A DNA stretch of 64,000 bases, from the NCBI RefSeq assembly GCF_014216315.1, contig NZ_CP045702.1:5580001-5644000 (forward strand), in the 5' to 3' direction. Below are positions 53,933 through 61,886 of this stretch, in pieces. Numbering within the stretch: the first letter of the stretch is position 1; each line of letters begins with the position of its first letter. Position numbers and translations under genes: made by a program. Source of the DNA: Streptomyces finlayi (GTDB lineage Bacteria > Actinomycetota > Actinomycetes > Streptomycetales > Streptomycetaceae). The notes below the pieces were generated by a model. The model ran no database searches and was not told where the DNA came from. It worked only from the letters and a program-made list of their open reading frames with translations.

Positions 53933-54724
53933 TCAAGGCCCGCCGCCGTGCTGGCCCCGCAGACCGGTCAGGGGCTGTCCGCCTTCTCTCGCTGCTGGCT
54001 CACGCTGCGGGAGAGGGGTGGCGTAGACGACGAGGTTGTCGCGGTACTCGCCCCGTGTGCGGTCGTAGGTGCCTGAGCAGGTGATGAGGTGCAAGGCGGG
54101 CGGGCCGGTGGTCGCGTAGACCTTGCTGTCGGGGAGCGTGTCCTTCTCGTACTGGCGCAGTGCCTGGACGGTGAAGGTGACGCTGGAGCGGTCGTCGCGG
54201 GCCAGGGTGACCTTGTCACCCGGGCGAAGTGTGGAGAGGCCGTGGAAGGCCCCGGGGCCGGTGGTGGAGTCGACATGGCCGACAACGACGGCCGCGCCTG
54301 GGTCGCCCGGCCGTGGGCCGTCGCTCCACCAGCCGATCTGTGAGGGGTCTTGGGGAACGCCGAGGCGGCCGTCTTGTTGGACCCGCACGCCTGTCAGGGG
54401 CTGGTCGAGGCCGATGGCGGGTATGCGAATCCGTATCGGCGGCGCCGCGTTTCCGTGTTTCCCGGACGTGGCAGCCTCCGCAGGCCCCGTGTGTACGGGC
54501 ACCGTGCCTATGTCGCCGGGTCCGGGCGCCCGCGCGGGTTCCGTCACCAGTTCGGATATGCCGAGGCAGGTCAGGGCTATGCCCACGGCGAGGGCCAGAG
54601 CCCCGGCGGCTGATTTCAGGGCGGCTGTCGGGCGGTACCGCAAGCGGTGTGTATCTGGGCCGTGGCGCGGTCGCCCGCCCCGCCAGGAGCGGGGCGGGCG
54701 ACCGGAGAAGAGAGGGCTGTTCAT
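53933..54724 (-). CDS. Class E/F-type sortase
   Basis: 263 residues from ATG 54724, overlapping the DUF4331 stop (ATGA). An N-terminal membrane anchor (SAAGALALAVGIALTCLGIS) leads to a sortase domain: RIRIPAIGLDQPLTGVRVQQ, VVVGHVDSTTGPGAFHGL (catalytic His) and LHLITCSGTYDRTRGEYRDN (catalytic Cys and Arg), then LVVYA. Sortases attach sorted proteins to the cell wall or act as housekeeping transpeptidases. The coupled DUF4331 protein, with a C-terminal hydrophobic helix and basic tail, is the obvious candidate client. Confidence 0.9.
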   Translation of the reverse strand: MNSPLFSGRPPRSWRGGRPRHGPDTHRLRYRPTAALKSAAGALALAVGIALTCLGISELVTEPARAPGPGDIGTVPVHTGPAEAATSGKHGNAAPPIRIRIPAIGLDQPLTGVRVQQDGRLGVPQDPSQIGWWSDGPRPGDPGAAVVVGHVDSTTGPGAFHGLSTLRPGDKVTLARDDRSSVTFTVQALRQYEKDTLPDSKVYATTGPPALHLITCSGTYDRTRGEYRDNLVVYATPLPQREPAAREGGQPLTGLRGQHGGGP

Positions 54725-56379
54725 GCCTGGCCGGCGCGCCGCCGGCGCAGGGCCATTGCTCCGGCACAGGCCAGCAATGCGCCGCCGGCGACGGCTGTGA
54801 CGGGCACGACGGGGAATCCGTCGCCGGAGACGAGGCCACCGAGGCCCGCACCGACGCCGCCGTCGGGGTGGAGGGAGTCGGCCTGGTTGACGGCCGCTGT
54901 GTTGGGGAGCGCCACGTACGGGAAGGAGTCTCCCGGCTCGCGGTAGGGGGTGTCGACGGCGTCGCCTGCCGCCAGGGCGGGCACGATCTTGCCGGTCTGC
55001 GCGGCGCCTTCGAGGGCCTGGAGTTCGATGTCGACGACATCGTCGTTGAGCCGGCGGCCGTTGGGGAAGCCTGCCAGGTCCTTGCCGAGAACGCCGAGGC
55101 GGTTGGGCTTGGCGGCCGGTGCGACCGACATGTTCAGTCGCAGTTCTTCGGCCGGGACCACCTTGGTCTTGTCGACGTCCGCGTTGAGCCGCTGCGAGTT
55201 GAGGTCCGCCTTGATGGGGCCGCACTCCTTGCAGATCCCGGTGAGGAAGATCTCGACCAGGTCGTTACGGGGCGCGGCGGGGGCGGGGACCCCGTAGATG
55301 CTCTGGATGAGCTTGGGGACGATGGGGTCCTTCACCTTGTCGACGACCGGTGTGATCGTGGCGTCCTTCTCCGGGCTCAGAGCGTTGAAGGCATCCTTGA
55401 ACTTCAGTGGCACGACCACTTCGTTGACGAGCGGGTTGCCCAGGCGTGAGACCTGGCGCCAGCCATCCTCACCGCCCTTGTCGGGTGCGCCCTCCACATC
55501 CGTCGCCTTCCCGTCCTCGGCGCCCTTGCTGCCCGCGCCCGCGACGGTTGCTCCCCGGCGGTCGGTCGTGGACCACACTCCGATCACGGGGTTGCGCGTG
55601 GCGTCGCCCTTGAGAGCGACGGCCTTCTTCGGCACCTGGATGGCGACGGTGTTGACGTTGTAGCCGGCGAGCGTGTTGTGCCCGGTCTTCGTCAGGTCAC
55701 CGCCGTAGAGGAGGTCGAAGATCCGCAGATCGAGGAAGAAGGGGTCGGACGCCTGGCCGGCGAACGTCTGCCCGCCGTCCGGTAGCGGAAGCACGGCCTG
55801 CTTGCGCAGCGAGGCGTAGTCGGGCATCGACGCCTTGCCGACGTTGGAGGGTGCTGCGGGCGCGTCCTTGAGGAGGGTCTTGCGCCTGCCTTCGCTGTCG
55901 GTGACCGTCAGGCTGTACGTCTGGCGGAAGTTCAGGGCTTCGTCGTTCAGCGACTTCACGACGCCCGTGTTGTAGAGGAACTGGTCGGCGTCGTCGCGGG
56001 TGTGGTCGGTGAACTCCCAGGTGTAGGTGGTGTCCGGTTTGCCGTTGCCGTCCGCGTCGATCTTGATGTTGTAGCGGGCGTCGTTGGCGAACGGGTAGAA
56101 GTTCGGCCCGCCGTTGGGCTCCTGGAAGGGGAGCCAGTTCGCCACCAGGGTGACGGTGTCGGGCTTGTCCGGGCTGGTGAAGGCGTAGACGTCGGTGTTG
56201 TCGGCCCGGGGATCACCTGCGGTCATCGGCGCCTCGCGGTGGCTCGATGCCGAGCTGGAGGCGGGGGCCAGGCCGGTGACAGCGGCCGCGGTAGCCAGGG
56301 CGAAGACGCCGGATGCGGCGAGAGTGCGTTCGGCCCGGCGCGAGGCGGACCTTCGTCGGGGCATGCTGGAGGAATGCAT
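54721..56379 (-). CDS. DUF4331 secreted protein 1
   Basis: 552 residues from ATG 56379 (ATG 56364 possible). Signal peptide (TLAASGVFALATAAAVTGLA, then PASSSASS), then the DUF4331 hallmark SHREAPMTAGDPRADNTDVY. Further conserved blocks are GGPNFYPFANDARYNIKIDA, DPFFLDLRIFDLLYGG and GICKECGPIKADLN, and a late FPYVALPNTAAVN. The C-terminal end is a hydrophobic helix (VVPVTAVAGGALLACAGAMA) plus RRRR tail, a sortase-substrate-like topology. LPNTA lies ~35 residues before the helix, unusually far for a sorting signal. It shares most blocks with the second DUF4331 protein at 61887-63488. Function unknown. Confidence 0.88.
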   Translation of the reverse strand: MHSSSMPRRRSASRRAERTLAASGVFALATAAAVTGLAPASSSASSHREAPMTAGDPRADNTDVYAFTSPDKPDTVTLVANWLPFQEPNGGPNFYPFANDARYNIKIDADGNGKPDTTYTWEFTDHTRDDADQFLYNTGVVKSLNDEALNFRQTYSLTVTDSEGRRKTLLKDAPAAPSNVGKASMPDYASLRKQAVLPLPDGGQTFAGQASDPFFLDLRIFDLLYGGDLTKTGHNTLAGYNVNTVAIQVPKKAVALKGDATRNPVIGVWSTTDRRGATVAGAGSKGAEDGKATDVEGAPDKGGEDGWRQVSRLGNPLVNEVVVPLKFKDAFNALSPEKDATITPVVDKVKDPIVPKLIQSIYGVPAPAAPRNDLVEIFLTGICKECGPIKADLNSQRLNADVDKTKVVPAEELRLNMSVAPAAKPNRLGVLGKDLAGFPNGRRLNDDVVDIELQALEGAAQTGKIVPALAAGDAVDTPYREPGDSFPYVALPNTAAVNQADSLHPDGGVGAGLGGLVSGDGFPVVPVTAVAGGALLACAGAMALRRRRAGQA

Positions 56380-56635
56380 GGGCCATCCGTTTCCGGTGAG
56401 GGCCGCTTACCTCCGCGGGGTGAAAGCGGGGCGGGCGGCCGGGAGCTGCGCTCCGAGCGCCACACTGGCCCGCAGGAGGTCGCCCTGATCGACGACGATC
56501 GCGCGGTGAAAGTCCCATAATGTGACGCCGGGTTGCACTCAGGTCACCATGCGTCCGGTGTGCCCGCAACGATGACTGAGCCGAATGGGCCCGTATACCC
56601 GTCAGGCGCGTTGCGGCGCGGCGGAACTGCGCGAG

Positions 56636-57139
56636 CTAGGCGTACTGGACTTCTCCCGCGGTTGCACCAGGCAGGCAACGCAGGGCGTGCACGAGGTCGG
56701 GCCGGGTGGCGAGATGTGCGGCGACGGCGGGATCGGTGCCTTCGAGGAACGCGAGATGCCGCACGGCGTGCGCCACCACGTGGCCGATCTCCAGATCCGG
56801 TGGGGTCGGGTGGCCCGGCCTCGGGGAGCGGGCGATCGCGTGCGGATCGGGGAGCGGGATGCCGGGCCGGTCCGCGGCGGGGTCCGGGTGGACGAGATAG
56901 GTCAGCACGATGCCGCCGTCACGGGTGGCGCGCCAGCTGGTCGAGTGCGCCATATGCAGTTCGTCGTGTTCCGCCAGGAGCGCGAGGCGCCTTGCGGTCC
57001 CGTCGGGGCTCGCCCCCCTGTCCAGCGCCGTGATCAGCCGGCGGTAGGCGAAGCCCTCGGTCGGATCGTGCCGCAGCAGCATTACTTCGACGGCGACAGG
57101 CGGCGGCGCGTCAGGTGCTGCGTGCGGGGTGAGCGGCAT
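56636..57139 (-). CDS. Hypothetical protein downstream of a Nur-like box
   Basis: 167 residues from ATG 57139 (an upstream in-frame TTG at 57154 is less likely). It is soluble and rich in Ala, His, Asp and Pro, with EVMLLRHDPTEGFAYRRLIT, ALLAEHDELHMAHSTSWRA and VLTYLVHPDPAADRP. The many His residues may bind metal. No family is recognised. A 38-G homopolymer and a Nur-like box lie directly upstream, so expression may be nickel-controlled. The 256 bp to the next gene hold no supported feature. Confidence 0.6.
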   Translation of the reverse strand: MPLTPHAAPDAPPPVAVEVMLLRHDPTEGFAYRRLITALDRGASPDGTARRLALLAEHDELHMAHSTSWRATRDGGIVLTYLVHPDPAADRPGIPLPDPHAIARSPRPGHPTPPDLEIGHVVAHAVRHLAFLEGTDPAVAAHLATRPDLVHALRCLPGATAGEVQYA

Positions 57140-57170
57140 CGTGTACGGCTCCAACGTCGACGGGCGGGCC

Positions 57171-57213
<43 letters not shown>

Positions 57214-57234
57214 GGAATCCCGTTGCCGATCTTA

Positions 57235-57251
57235 TTGCAAATGCTATGCAA
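57235..57251 (-). promoter_or_regulatory. Nur-like nickel regulator box 1
   Basis: TTGCAA-ATGCT-ATGCAA matches the Streptomyces Nur consensus tTGCaa-N5-ttGCAA with one mismatch. It is ~96 bp upstream of the hypothetical gene at 56636-57139 and 37 bp past the end of the S51-like gene. Assignment is by pattern only. Confidence 0.5.
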
Positions 57252-57287
57252 GTGTGCCATTTGGTCAGAAGGGGTATCCGGTGGCTT

Positions 57288-58634
57288 CTACGCCTGCGGA
57301 CGGGAGCCGGCTTCCACGTCCTCGGCCGTCCCCTCCCACCGCCATTCGCTGCCCTCTGCGGTGTCGCGAAGCCGGACGCCGCCGGCTGCCACGGCTTCGC
57401 GGACCTCGTCCGCCAGGTCGTAGGCGCCGTCCGCTCGCAGCCTCCTGCGCAGGCCGAGCAGGGGAACCAGGATCCGTCCCAGGGTGTGCTCCGGTTCGCT
57501 CAGGCCGCGTCCGGCGGCCCGTGCGAGGCGGCGGATCATGCCGTGCAGAACCGTACGGGCCCACTCTCCGCCCTGGTCCTCCTCCATGTCGGCACTCCAT
57601 GCCGCGATCACCGACTCCAGTTCCACCGTCACCTCGGCCATGGTCGCGGCGTCCCGCGCCTCCTGGGCGGTGTCGAAACGTAACTCCGCTGCCGCGACGG
57701 CCTCCTGGAGTGTGGCCGCGCTGCCCGTGGCTGCCGTGGTGGCGAGGGTCGCGGCACCGACACCGTCATCGGCGGGGCGACGAGGCAGGGGCACCCCTCC
57801 GGACCCCCTGCCTGCCACCAGGCCGCGCAACTGCTCCAGAGACAGCGTGGTGCCGCCGGGCACCGGGACGCTGACCCCCCGCCGCCGGATCGTCATGACA
57901 CCCCGCCCCCACACACGTACCGCCGACGTGCCGAGATCGAGGATGACCGCCGTGTGCTCATCGATCCCGAGGACGGCGCTCACGTCCGGGAGTTCGTGCT
58001 CCAGGGCGGCGAGGCGGGGTTCGCCCAGGTAGCAGAAGCGGGTGTCGTGCGTGCCTCCCTCGGCGTTGTCGTAGTGCGGGATCACCGCGACCGGCAGGCC
58101 GAGCGCCCCGAGCAGATCAAGCCCGGTGAGCCACGCGGGGGTATGCCCGGCCTTGTACACCTCATAGACCGGCAGCGCCGCGAACCCCACCGTGCAGGCC
58201 GCCGCGGAGGCCATCACCGTCACGCCGTACCCGCGCCCCACCCGTTCGCGCAGAATCTCGCCGAGACGCTGGGTCTGCCAGCGGCCCAGCGCGTACGACG
58301 GGCTGCCGGGCCCGGAGAACACCCAGTCCGCCCTGCGCACCCGGTCGCGTACCTTGTCCGCGTCGCCATCGCCCGAGGCGCCGCCCGGGGGCCCATCGGT
58401 GTGCGCGTCCGGAGCGACCACGGTCGTGAAGCCCACCGAGCGTCGGAAGTATTCGCGGGCACGGGTGGAGATGTCGTCGCGGTTGACCTGGAATCCGTAC
58501 GGTGTCTCCAGGATCACCGCATCGGCGTCGCTGTCCAGGTGGGCGACGAGCTCCCGGTGCAGTGTGACCATGGTCGGGCTGGTCTCGCCCGAGCCCATCA
58601 GTGCCAGAACTCCCCGTCCGGCGTTCACGTCCAC
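57288..58634 (-). CDS. Peptidase S51-like (type 1 glutamine amidotransferase fold) protein with CysS-like C-terminus
   Basis: 448 residues from GTG 58634 (GGAGGGGGCGG upstream). The N-terminal ~270 residues resemble cyanophycinase/peptidase E: ALMGSGETSPTMVTLHREL, VFSGPGSPSYAL, VTVMASAAACTVGFAALPV (nucleophile-elbow region, without the usual GxSAG glycine), IPHYDN and GIDEHTAVILDL. The C-terminal ~150 residues are helical and end LGLRRRLRADGAYDLADEVR, then GVRLRDTAEGSEWRW. This closely recalls the tail of cysteinyl-tRNA synthetase, so it may be mis-annotated as such. The role in the nickel cluster is unknown. Confidence 0.78.
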   Translation of the reverse strand: MDVNAGRGVLALMGSGETSPTMVTLHRELVAHLDSDADAVILETPYGFQVNRDDISTRAREYFRRSVGFTTVVAPDAHTDGPPGGASGDGDADKVRDRVRRADWVFSGPGSPSYALGRWQTQRLGEILRERVGRGYGVTVMASAAACTVGFAALPVYEVYKAGHTPAWLTGLDLLGALGLPVAVIPHYDNAEGGTHDTRFCYLGEPRLAALEHELPDVSAVLGIDEHTAVILDLGTSAVRVWGRGVMTIRRRGVSVPVPGGTTLSLEQLRGLVAGRGSGGVPLPRRPADDGVGAATLATTAATGSAATLQEAVAAAELRFDTAQEARDAATMAEVTVELESVIAAWSADMEEDQGGEWARTVLHGMIRRLARAAGRGLSEPEHTLGRILVPLLGLRRRLRADGAYDLADEVREAVAAGGVRLRDTAEGSEWRWEGTAEDVEAGSRPQA

Positions 58635-58782
58635 CCCGCCCCCTCCGCTCAGGGTGAGCGGACCTCTATCCGTACCCGGAGCGCATCTGCCTCATGCCGT
58701 CGCGTCCTCCCGGACGGAGGATGACAGCCACGAGCGAACGGGGGAGGTTGGTATCACTTCGCCGCTCGGACCCTCGCCGGCG

Positions 58783-60432
58783 CTATCCGTTCCCCGTCGC
58801 TGCCCGCAGGGTCAAGCCGAGGCCCACGGCGACGACGAGGACAGAGGTGAGGACTGGGCCGAGCCGCACCAGCTTCTTGAGCAGGGGATTGTGACGCAGG
58901 GTCCGGGCCCGGTCATGACTCTCGATCCGTTCGCGCAGGCGAACGAGGAGAAGTCCGGCGAGAGTGAGGGTGGCGGCCATGCCGAGTCCGTAGCCGATGA
59001 CGAGGAGGACGCCGAATGCGGTGCGCCCCAGGGCGACGGCGCCGAGGAGGACGACGAGGGCGGAGGGGCTGGGGACGAGGCCGCCGGCGATGCCCATGCC
59101 GATGAGGCCGGGCCTGTTCGCACGCCGGGCGCTTGTGGGTGCCGCTGACATGCCTGACGGGTGGTGTTCGTGGTCCGACGGGGCGAGGGTCGCGACCGTG
59201 GGGCTCGCCTGGGCTTCCCCGGCCGGCGCGCTGTCGCGCGCGGGGACCGGTGTGACGGGCGCGTGGCGGTGAGGGCGGTCAGGCCCATGATCATGGCCGT
59301 GGTGGTGTCCGACGTCACCGTGGCTGTGGCTGTGGCTGTGGCCCGTTCCGTGGTGATGGTGTTTGTGTTGCGGCCTGCCGCGGAGGGCTCCCATGAGAAG
59401 CCAGAGGCCGATGCCGGTGACGAGGAGCCCGCTGGCCGCGCCGAGCCACATCAGGACGGTCTCACCGGCCAGATGGGTGGAGACCGGCAGCGCGAGTCCG
59501 AGGACGAGGACACCGGCGGTGTGCGTGAGGGTGACGGTGGCCCCAACGGTGAGGGCGTCCCGTCTGGTACCGCGGCGGCCCGCGAGGTAGGCGGCCATGA
59601 TGGTCTTGCCGTGGCCGGGCATCGCCGCATGGGACGCCCCGAGGACGAGCGCGAGGAAGAGAGCCAGCAGTCCCACGGGCAGGGTGATCTCTCGGGCCCC
59701 GACGAGCGAGTCGAAGACCCCGGTGACCTTCGCGAGCATCCCGCTGATCACGCCCGCGCCGGGGAAGTCCACCATTGCCGGCACGGCGGCCGTGCCCTGA
59801 CCGGGCTCGCTGCGCAGTGCCGCTGCGCGCTGGTTGAGCGGGGAGGCGAGGGGATCCTGCGGGTACCGGCGCAGCTCACGTGTGGCGGAGGTGGCAGGCA
59901 CGTCGGTCTGGGTGATCCTGACCTCTCGGCCGGTGGCGGTCATCTCGCGCCAGCCGATGCGCGTGGTGTCGTAGTCCGTTTCGGCTCGGATGGCGGCGGG
60001 CTCGGTGAGATCGACCGGGGCGGTCAGGCCGCAGGTGAGGCGGCTGGTCTTCAGGCCCGCTTCGCCGTTTTCGTACACCAGGTTGGCCGAGGTCTGCTTC
60101 CAGTCCGCTCGCGTTCTGCCCACGCTCAGGTGGAGCTGCCCGCTCAACCCGGAACAGGTCTTCTCGGCATACGCGCGCGACTCGCTGTCGCTGATGGTGC
60201 CGTTGTGGTCGGAGTCGATGCCGGTACGTTCCTGGAGGGCTGAGATCTCTGCGCGATCGACCACGACTTGGGCGTCGATCCGGTCGGGCCGAAGGACGAG
60301 GCCCGTGTGGTAGTTGACGCTGAAGTTGCCCAGGGGGTGGGCCGTCGCCGTAGGGGCTGACGCCACGCTCGCGACGGCGGCGAGTGTGGCGGCGGCCAGG
60401 GTGGTGAGGACTCGGCACGGGGTGTGGTTCAT
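58783..60432 (-). CDS. NicO/RcnA-type nickel/cobalt transporter with extracytoplasmic domain
   Basis: 549 residues. Signal peptide (TLAAATLAAVASVASAPTAT) ending in AHPLGNFSVN, the usual N-terminus of this group. Then an extracytoplasmic ~200-residue domain with an EF-hand-like DSDHNGTISDSE, and ~6 membrane helices. GASHAAMPGHGKTIMAAYLA is the HxxxPGHGKT metal-transport signature. A cytoplasmic His-rich loop (around 59260-59370) with HKHHHHGTGHSHSHSHGD follows and should buffer Ni/Co/Zn. It overlaps the TPR gene by 4 bp (ATGA), so the two are co-translated. Both Nur-like boxes flank this cluster. Direction of transport (efflux is typical) is not certain. Confidence 0.88.
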   Translation of the reverse strand: MNHTPCRVLTTLAAATLAAVASVASAPTATAHPLGNFSVNYHTGLVLRPDRIDAQVVVDRAEISALQERTGIDSDHNGTISDSESRAYAEKTCSGLSGQLHLSVGRTRADWKQTSANLVYENGEAGLKTSRLTCGLTAPVDLTEPAAIRAETDYDTTRIGWREMTATGREVRITQTDVPATSATRELRRYPQDPLASPLNQRAAALRSEPGQGTAAVPAMVDFPGAGVISGMLAKVTGVFDSLVGAREITLPVGLLALFLALVLGASHAAMPGHGKTIMAAYLAGRRGTRRDALTVGATVTLTHTAGVLVLGLALPVSTHLAGETVLMWLGAASGLLVTGIGLWLLMGALRGRPQHKHHHHGTGHSHSHSHGDVGHHHGHDHGPDRPHRHAPVTPVPARDSAPAGEAQASPTVATLAPSDHEHHPSGMSAAPTSARRANRPGLIGMGIAGGLVPSPSALVVLLGAVALGRTAFGVLLVIGYGLGMAATLTLAGLLLVRLRERIESHDRARTLRHNPLLKKLVRLGPVLTSVLVVAVGLGLTLRAATGNG

Positions 60433-61784
60433 GGCATGGTGTCGATTCGCTGGAGCAGGGCACGGGCGGCGTCGGCGTGCAGGGGGTGGAAGCCTGGCTC
60501 ACGCAGCGCTTCGGTCAGGTCGCGGCGGGCTGCTCCGGGATCGCCCAACGCGTGGTGGATGGCGGCGCGGTGGTAGCGGAAGAGCGCGCTGCGGGTGCCC
60601 AGGGCCAGGGCTTCGTCGGCCTGGGTGAGGGCTTTGGCATCCCGGCCGGCGCGGTGCAGTGCCCAGGCATACGCGTCGTGGACGGCGAGAAACGGCCGGG
60701 TGCGCAGTGTCTCTTCGGCCATGGTGACGGCGCGACGCGGGTTGCCGTGATCGGCTTCGAAGAGGATCGCGTCGGTGTCCGCCGGGTCGCCGGCTGCCTT
60801 CCGGATGCGGTCCTGGGCGCGAAGGAGGGCGTACTGCTCTTCGGCCCGGTCGCGGTGGCCCAGGGACTGCTCGAGTTCGCCCAGGCCCAACAGGTAGTGC
60901 GGCAGGGGTGCGATCGCGATGGCTGCCCGGTAGTCGGCGATGGCCTTGGTGGTGTCGCCCAGTGCCAGGTGGGCGCGGGCCCGGGTCTCAAGGAGCGCCG
61001 AATCCGTCGGGGCTGCCCTGAGCCCGGTCTGCGTCTCGGCCAGGGCTGCCCGGGGGTTGGCGTCCTGGAGGTCCAGGGAGGCCAGGACGTTGTGGGCGAA
61101 CGCGATGTCGGCCGGGGTGGCCGCTGCCGCGAGAGATCGCCGCATGAGGGTGCGGGCCTGGTCGGTGTCCCCCTTGAGCTCGAAGGTGTACGAGGCCCGG
61201 GCGAGGGAGGCGGCGTCCGGGCGCAGGTCCGTCATCTTCTGGACGGCATCGTCGGCTTCGTCGTAGCGGCCCAGCTGGGTGCAGGCGTCGGCGAGGACCC
61301 CGTAGGCGGAGGAACTGTAGGGGCCGCTGGTGGTGGCCTTACGGGCCCAGCGCAGCGCGGTGGGGAAGTCGTGGCGGGCCGCGGCCAAGGCGCCCATGCC
61401 GGTCTCCGCGTCCGTGTTTCCTTCGCTCTGCACGGTGAGCGAGGTCCGCAGCGCCTTCTCGGCCCGTTCGTAGGTGGCCGGGTCGGCGGTGGTACGGGCC
61501 TGCTGGACGTAGGCCATCCCCAGGGCGGCCCAGCCGCCCGGATCCTTCGGCAGCCGGGCCACCCGCGCCTGGAGCGCTTCGACCGACCCACGCGACGGAC
61601 CCGCTGGTTGCCCTTGGCCCGACGGTCGGGAAACAGTCGTTTCATCGGGTGCCAGCATGACCGCGCCGGCGGCGAACATCGCCGCGCCCAGGGCGAGGGT
61701 GACCGCGGTGTTCCGCAACCGTCTGCTGCTCCGTGAGGGGGATGGCGGCGGCGCGTGCGGGGGTGCGTGGTGGTCCGGGTGCAC
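60429..61784 (-). CDS. Membrane-anchored TPR protein
   Basis: 451 residues from GTG 61784 (GGGGAGG upstream). A Pro/His-rich cytoplasmic start, one transmembrane helix (NTAVTLALGAAMFAAGAVML), then about nine tetratricopeptide repeats over the remaining ~370 residues. Examples: PGGWAALGMAYVQQARTTAD, SSSAYGVLADACTQLGRYDE and ALLETRARAHLALGDTTKAI. It is probably a surface-exposed scaffold. The gene lies between a DUF4331 gene and the nickel transporter gene, overlapping the latter. Confidence 0.85.
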   Translation of the reverse strand: MHPDHHAPPHAPPPSPSRSSRRLRNTAVTLALGAAMFAAGAVMLAPDETTVSRPSGQGQPAGPSRGSVEALQARVARLPKDPGGWAALGMAYVQQARTTADPATYERAEKALRTSLTVQSEGNTDAETGMGALAAARHDFPTALRWARKATTSGPYSSSAYGVLADACTQLGRYDEADDAVQKMTDLRPDAASLARASYTFELKGDTDQARTLMRRSLAAAATPADIAFAHNVLASLDLQDANPRAALAETQTGLRAAPTDSALLETRARAHLALGDTTKAIADYRAAIAIAPLPHYLLGLGELEQSLGHRDRAEEQYALLRAQDRIRKAAGDPADTDAILFEADHGNPRRAVTMAEETLRTRPFLAVHDAYAWALHRAGRDAKALTQADEALALGTRSALFRYHRAAIHHALGDPGAARRDLTEALREPGFHPLHADAARALLQRIDTMP

Positions 61785-61811
61785 GAAGGATCCTCCCCAA
61801 TGTTCGATGGT

Positions 61812-61860
61812 GCCGGGTGCCCGGGCCGGGGCAGCACGCTCCGGCCCGGGGCACCCGGCC
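61812..61860 (-). terminator. Large hairpin between DUF4331-2 and TPR genes
   Basis: GCCGGGTGCCC/GGGCACCCGGC arms extended inward by GGGCCGG/CCGGCCC with a bulge. It sits in the 102-bp gap after the DUF4331-2 stop and may attenuate transcription into the TPR-nickel transporter pair. Confidence 0.65.
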
Positions 61861-61886
61861 GCAGTCCGTTTCCGACTGCGGACGGT

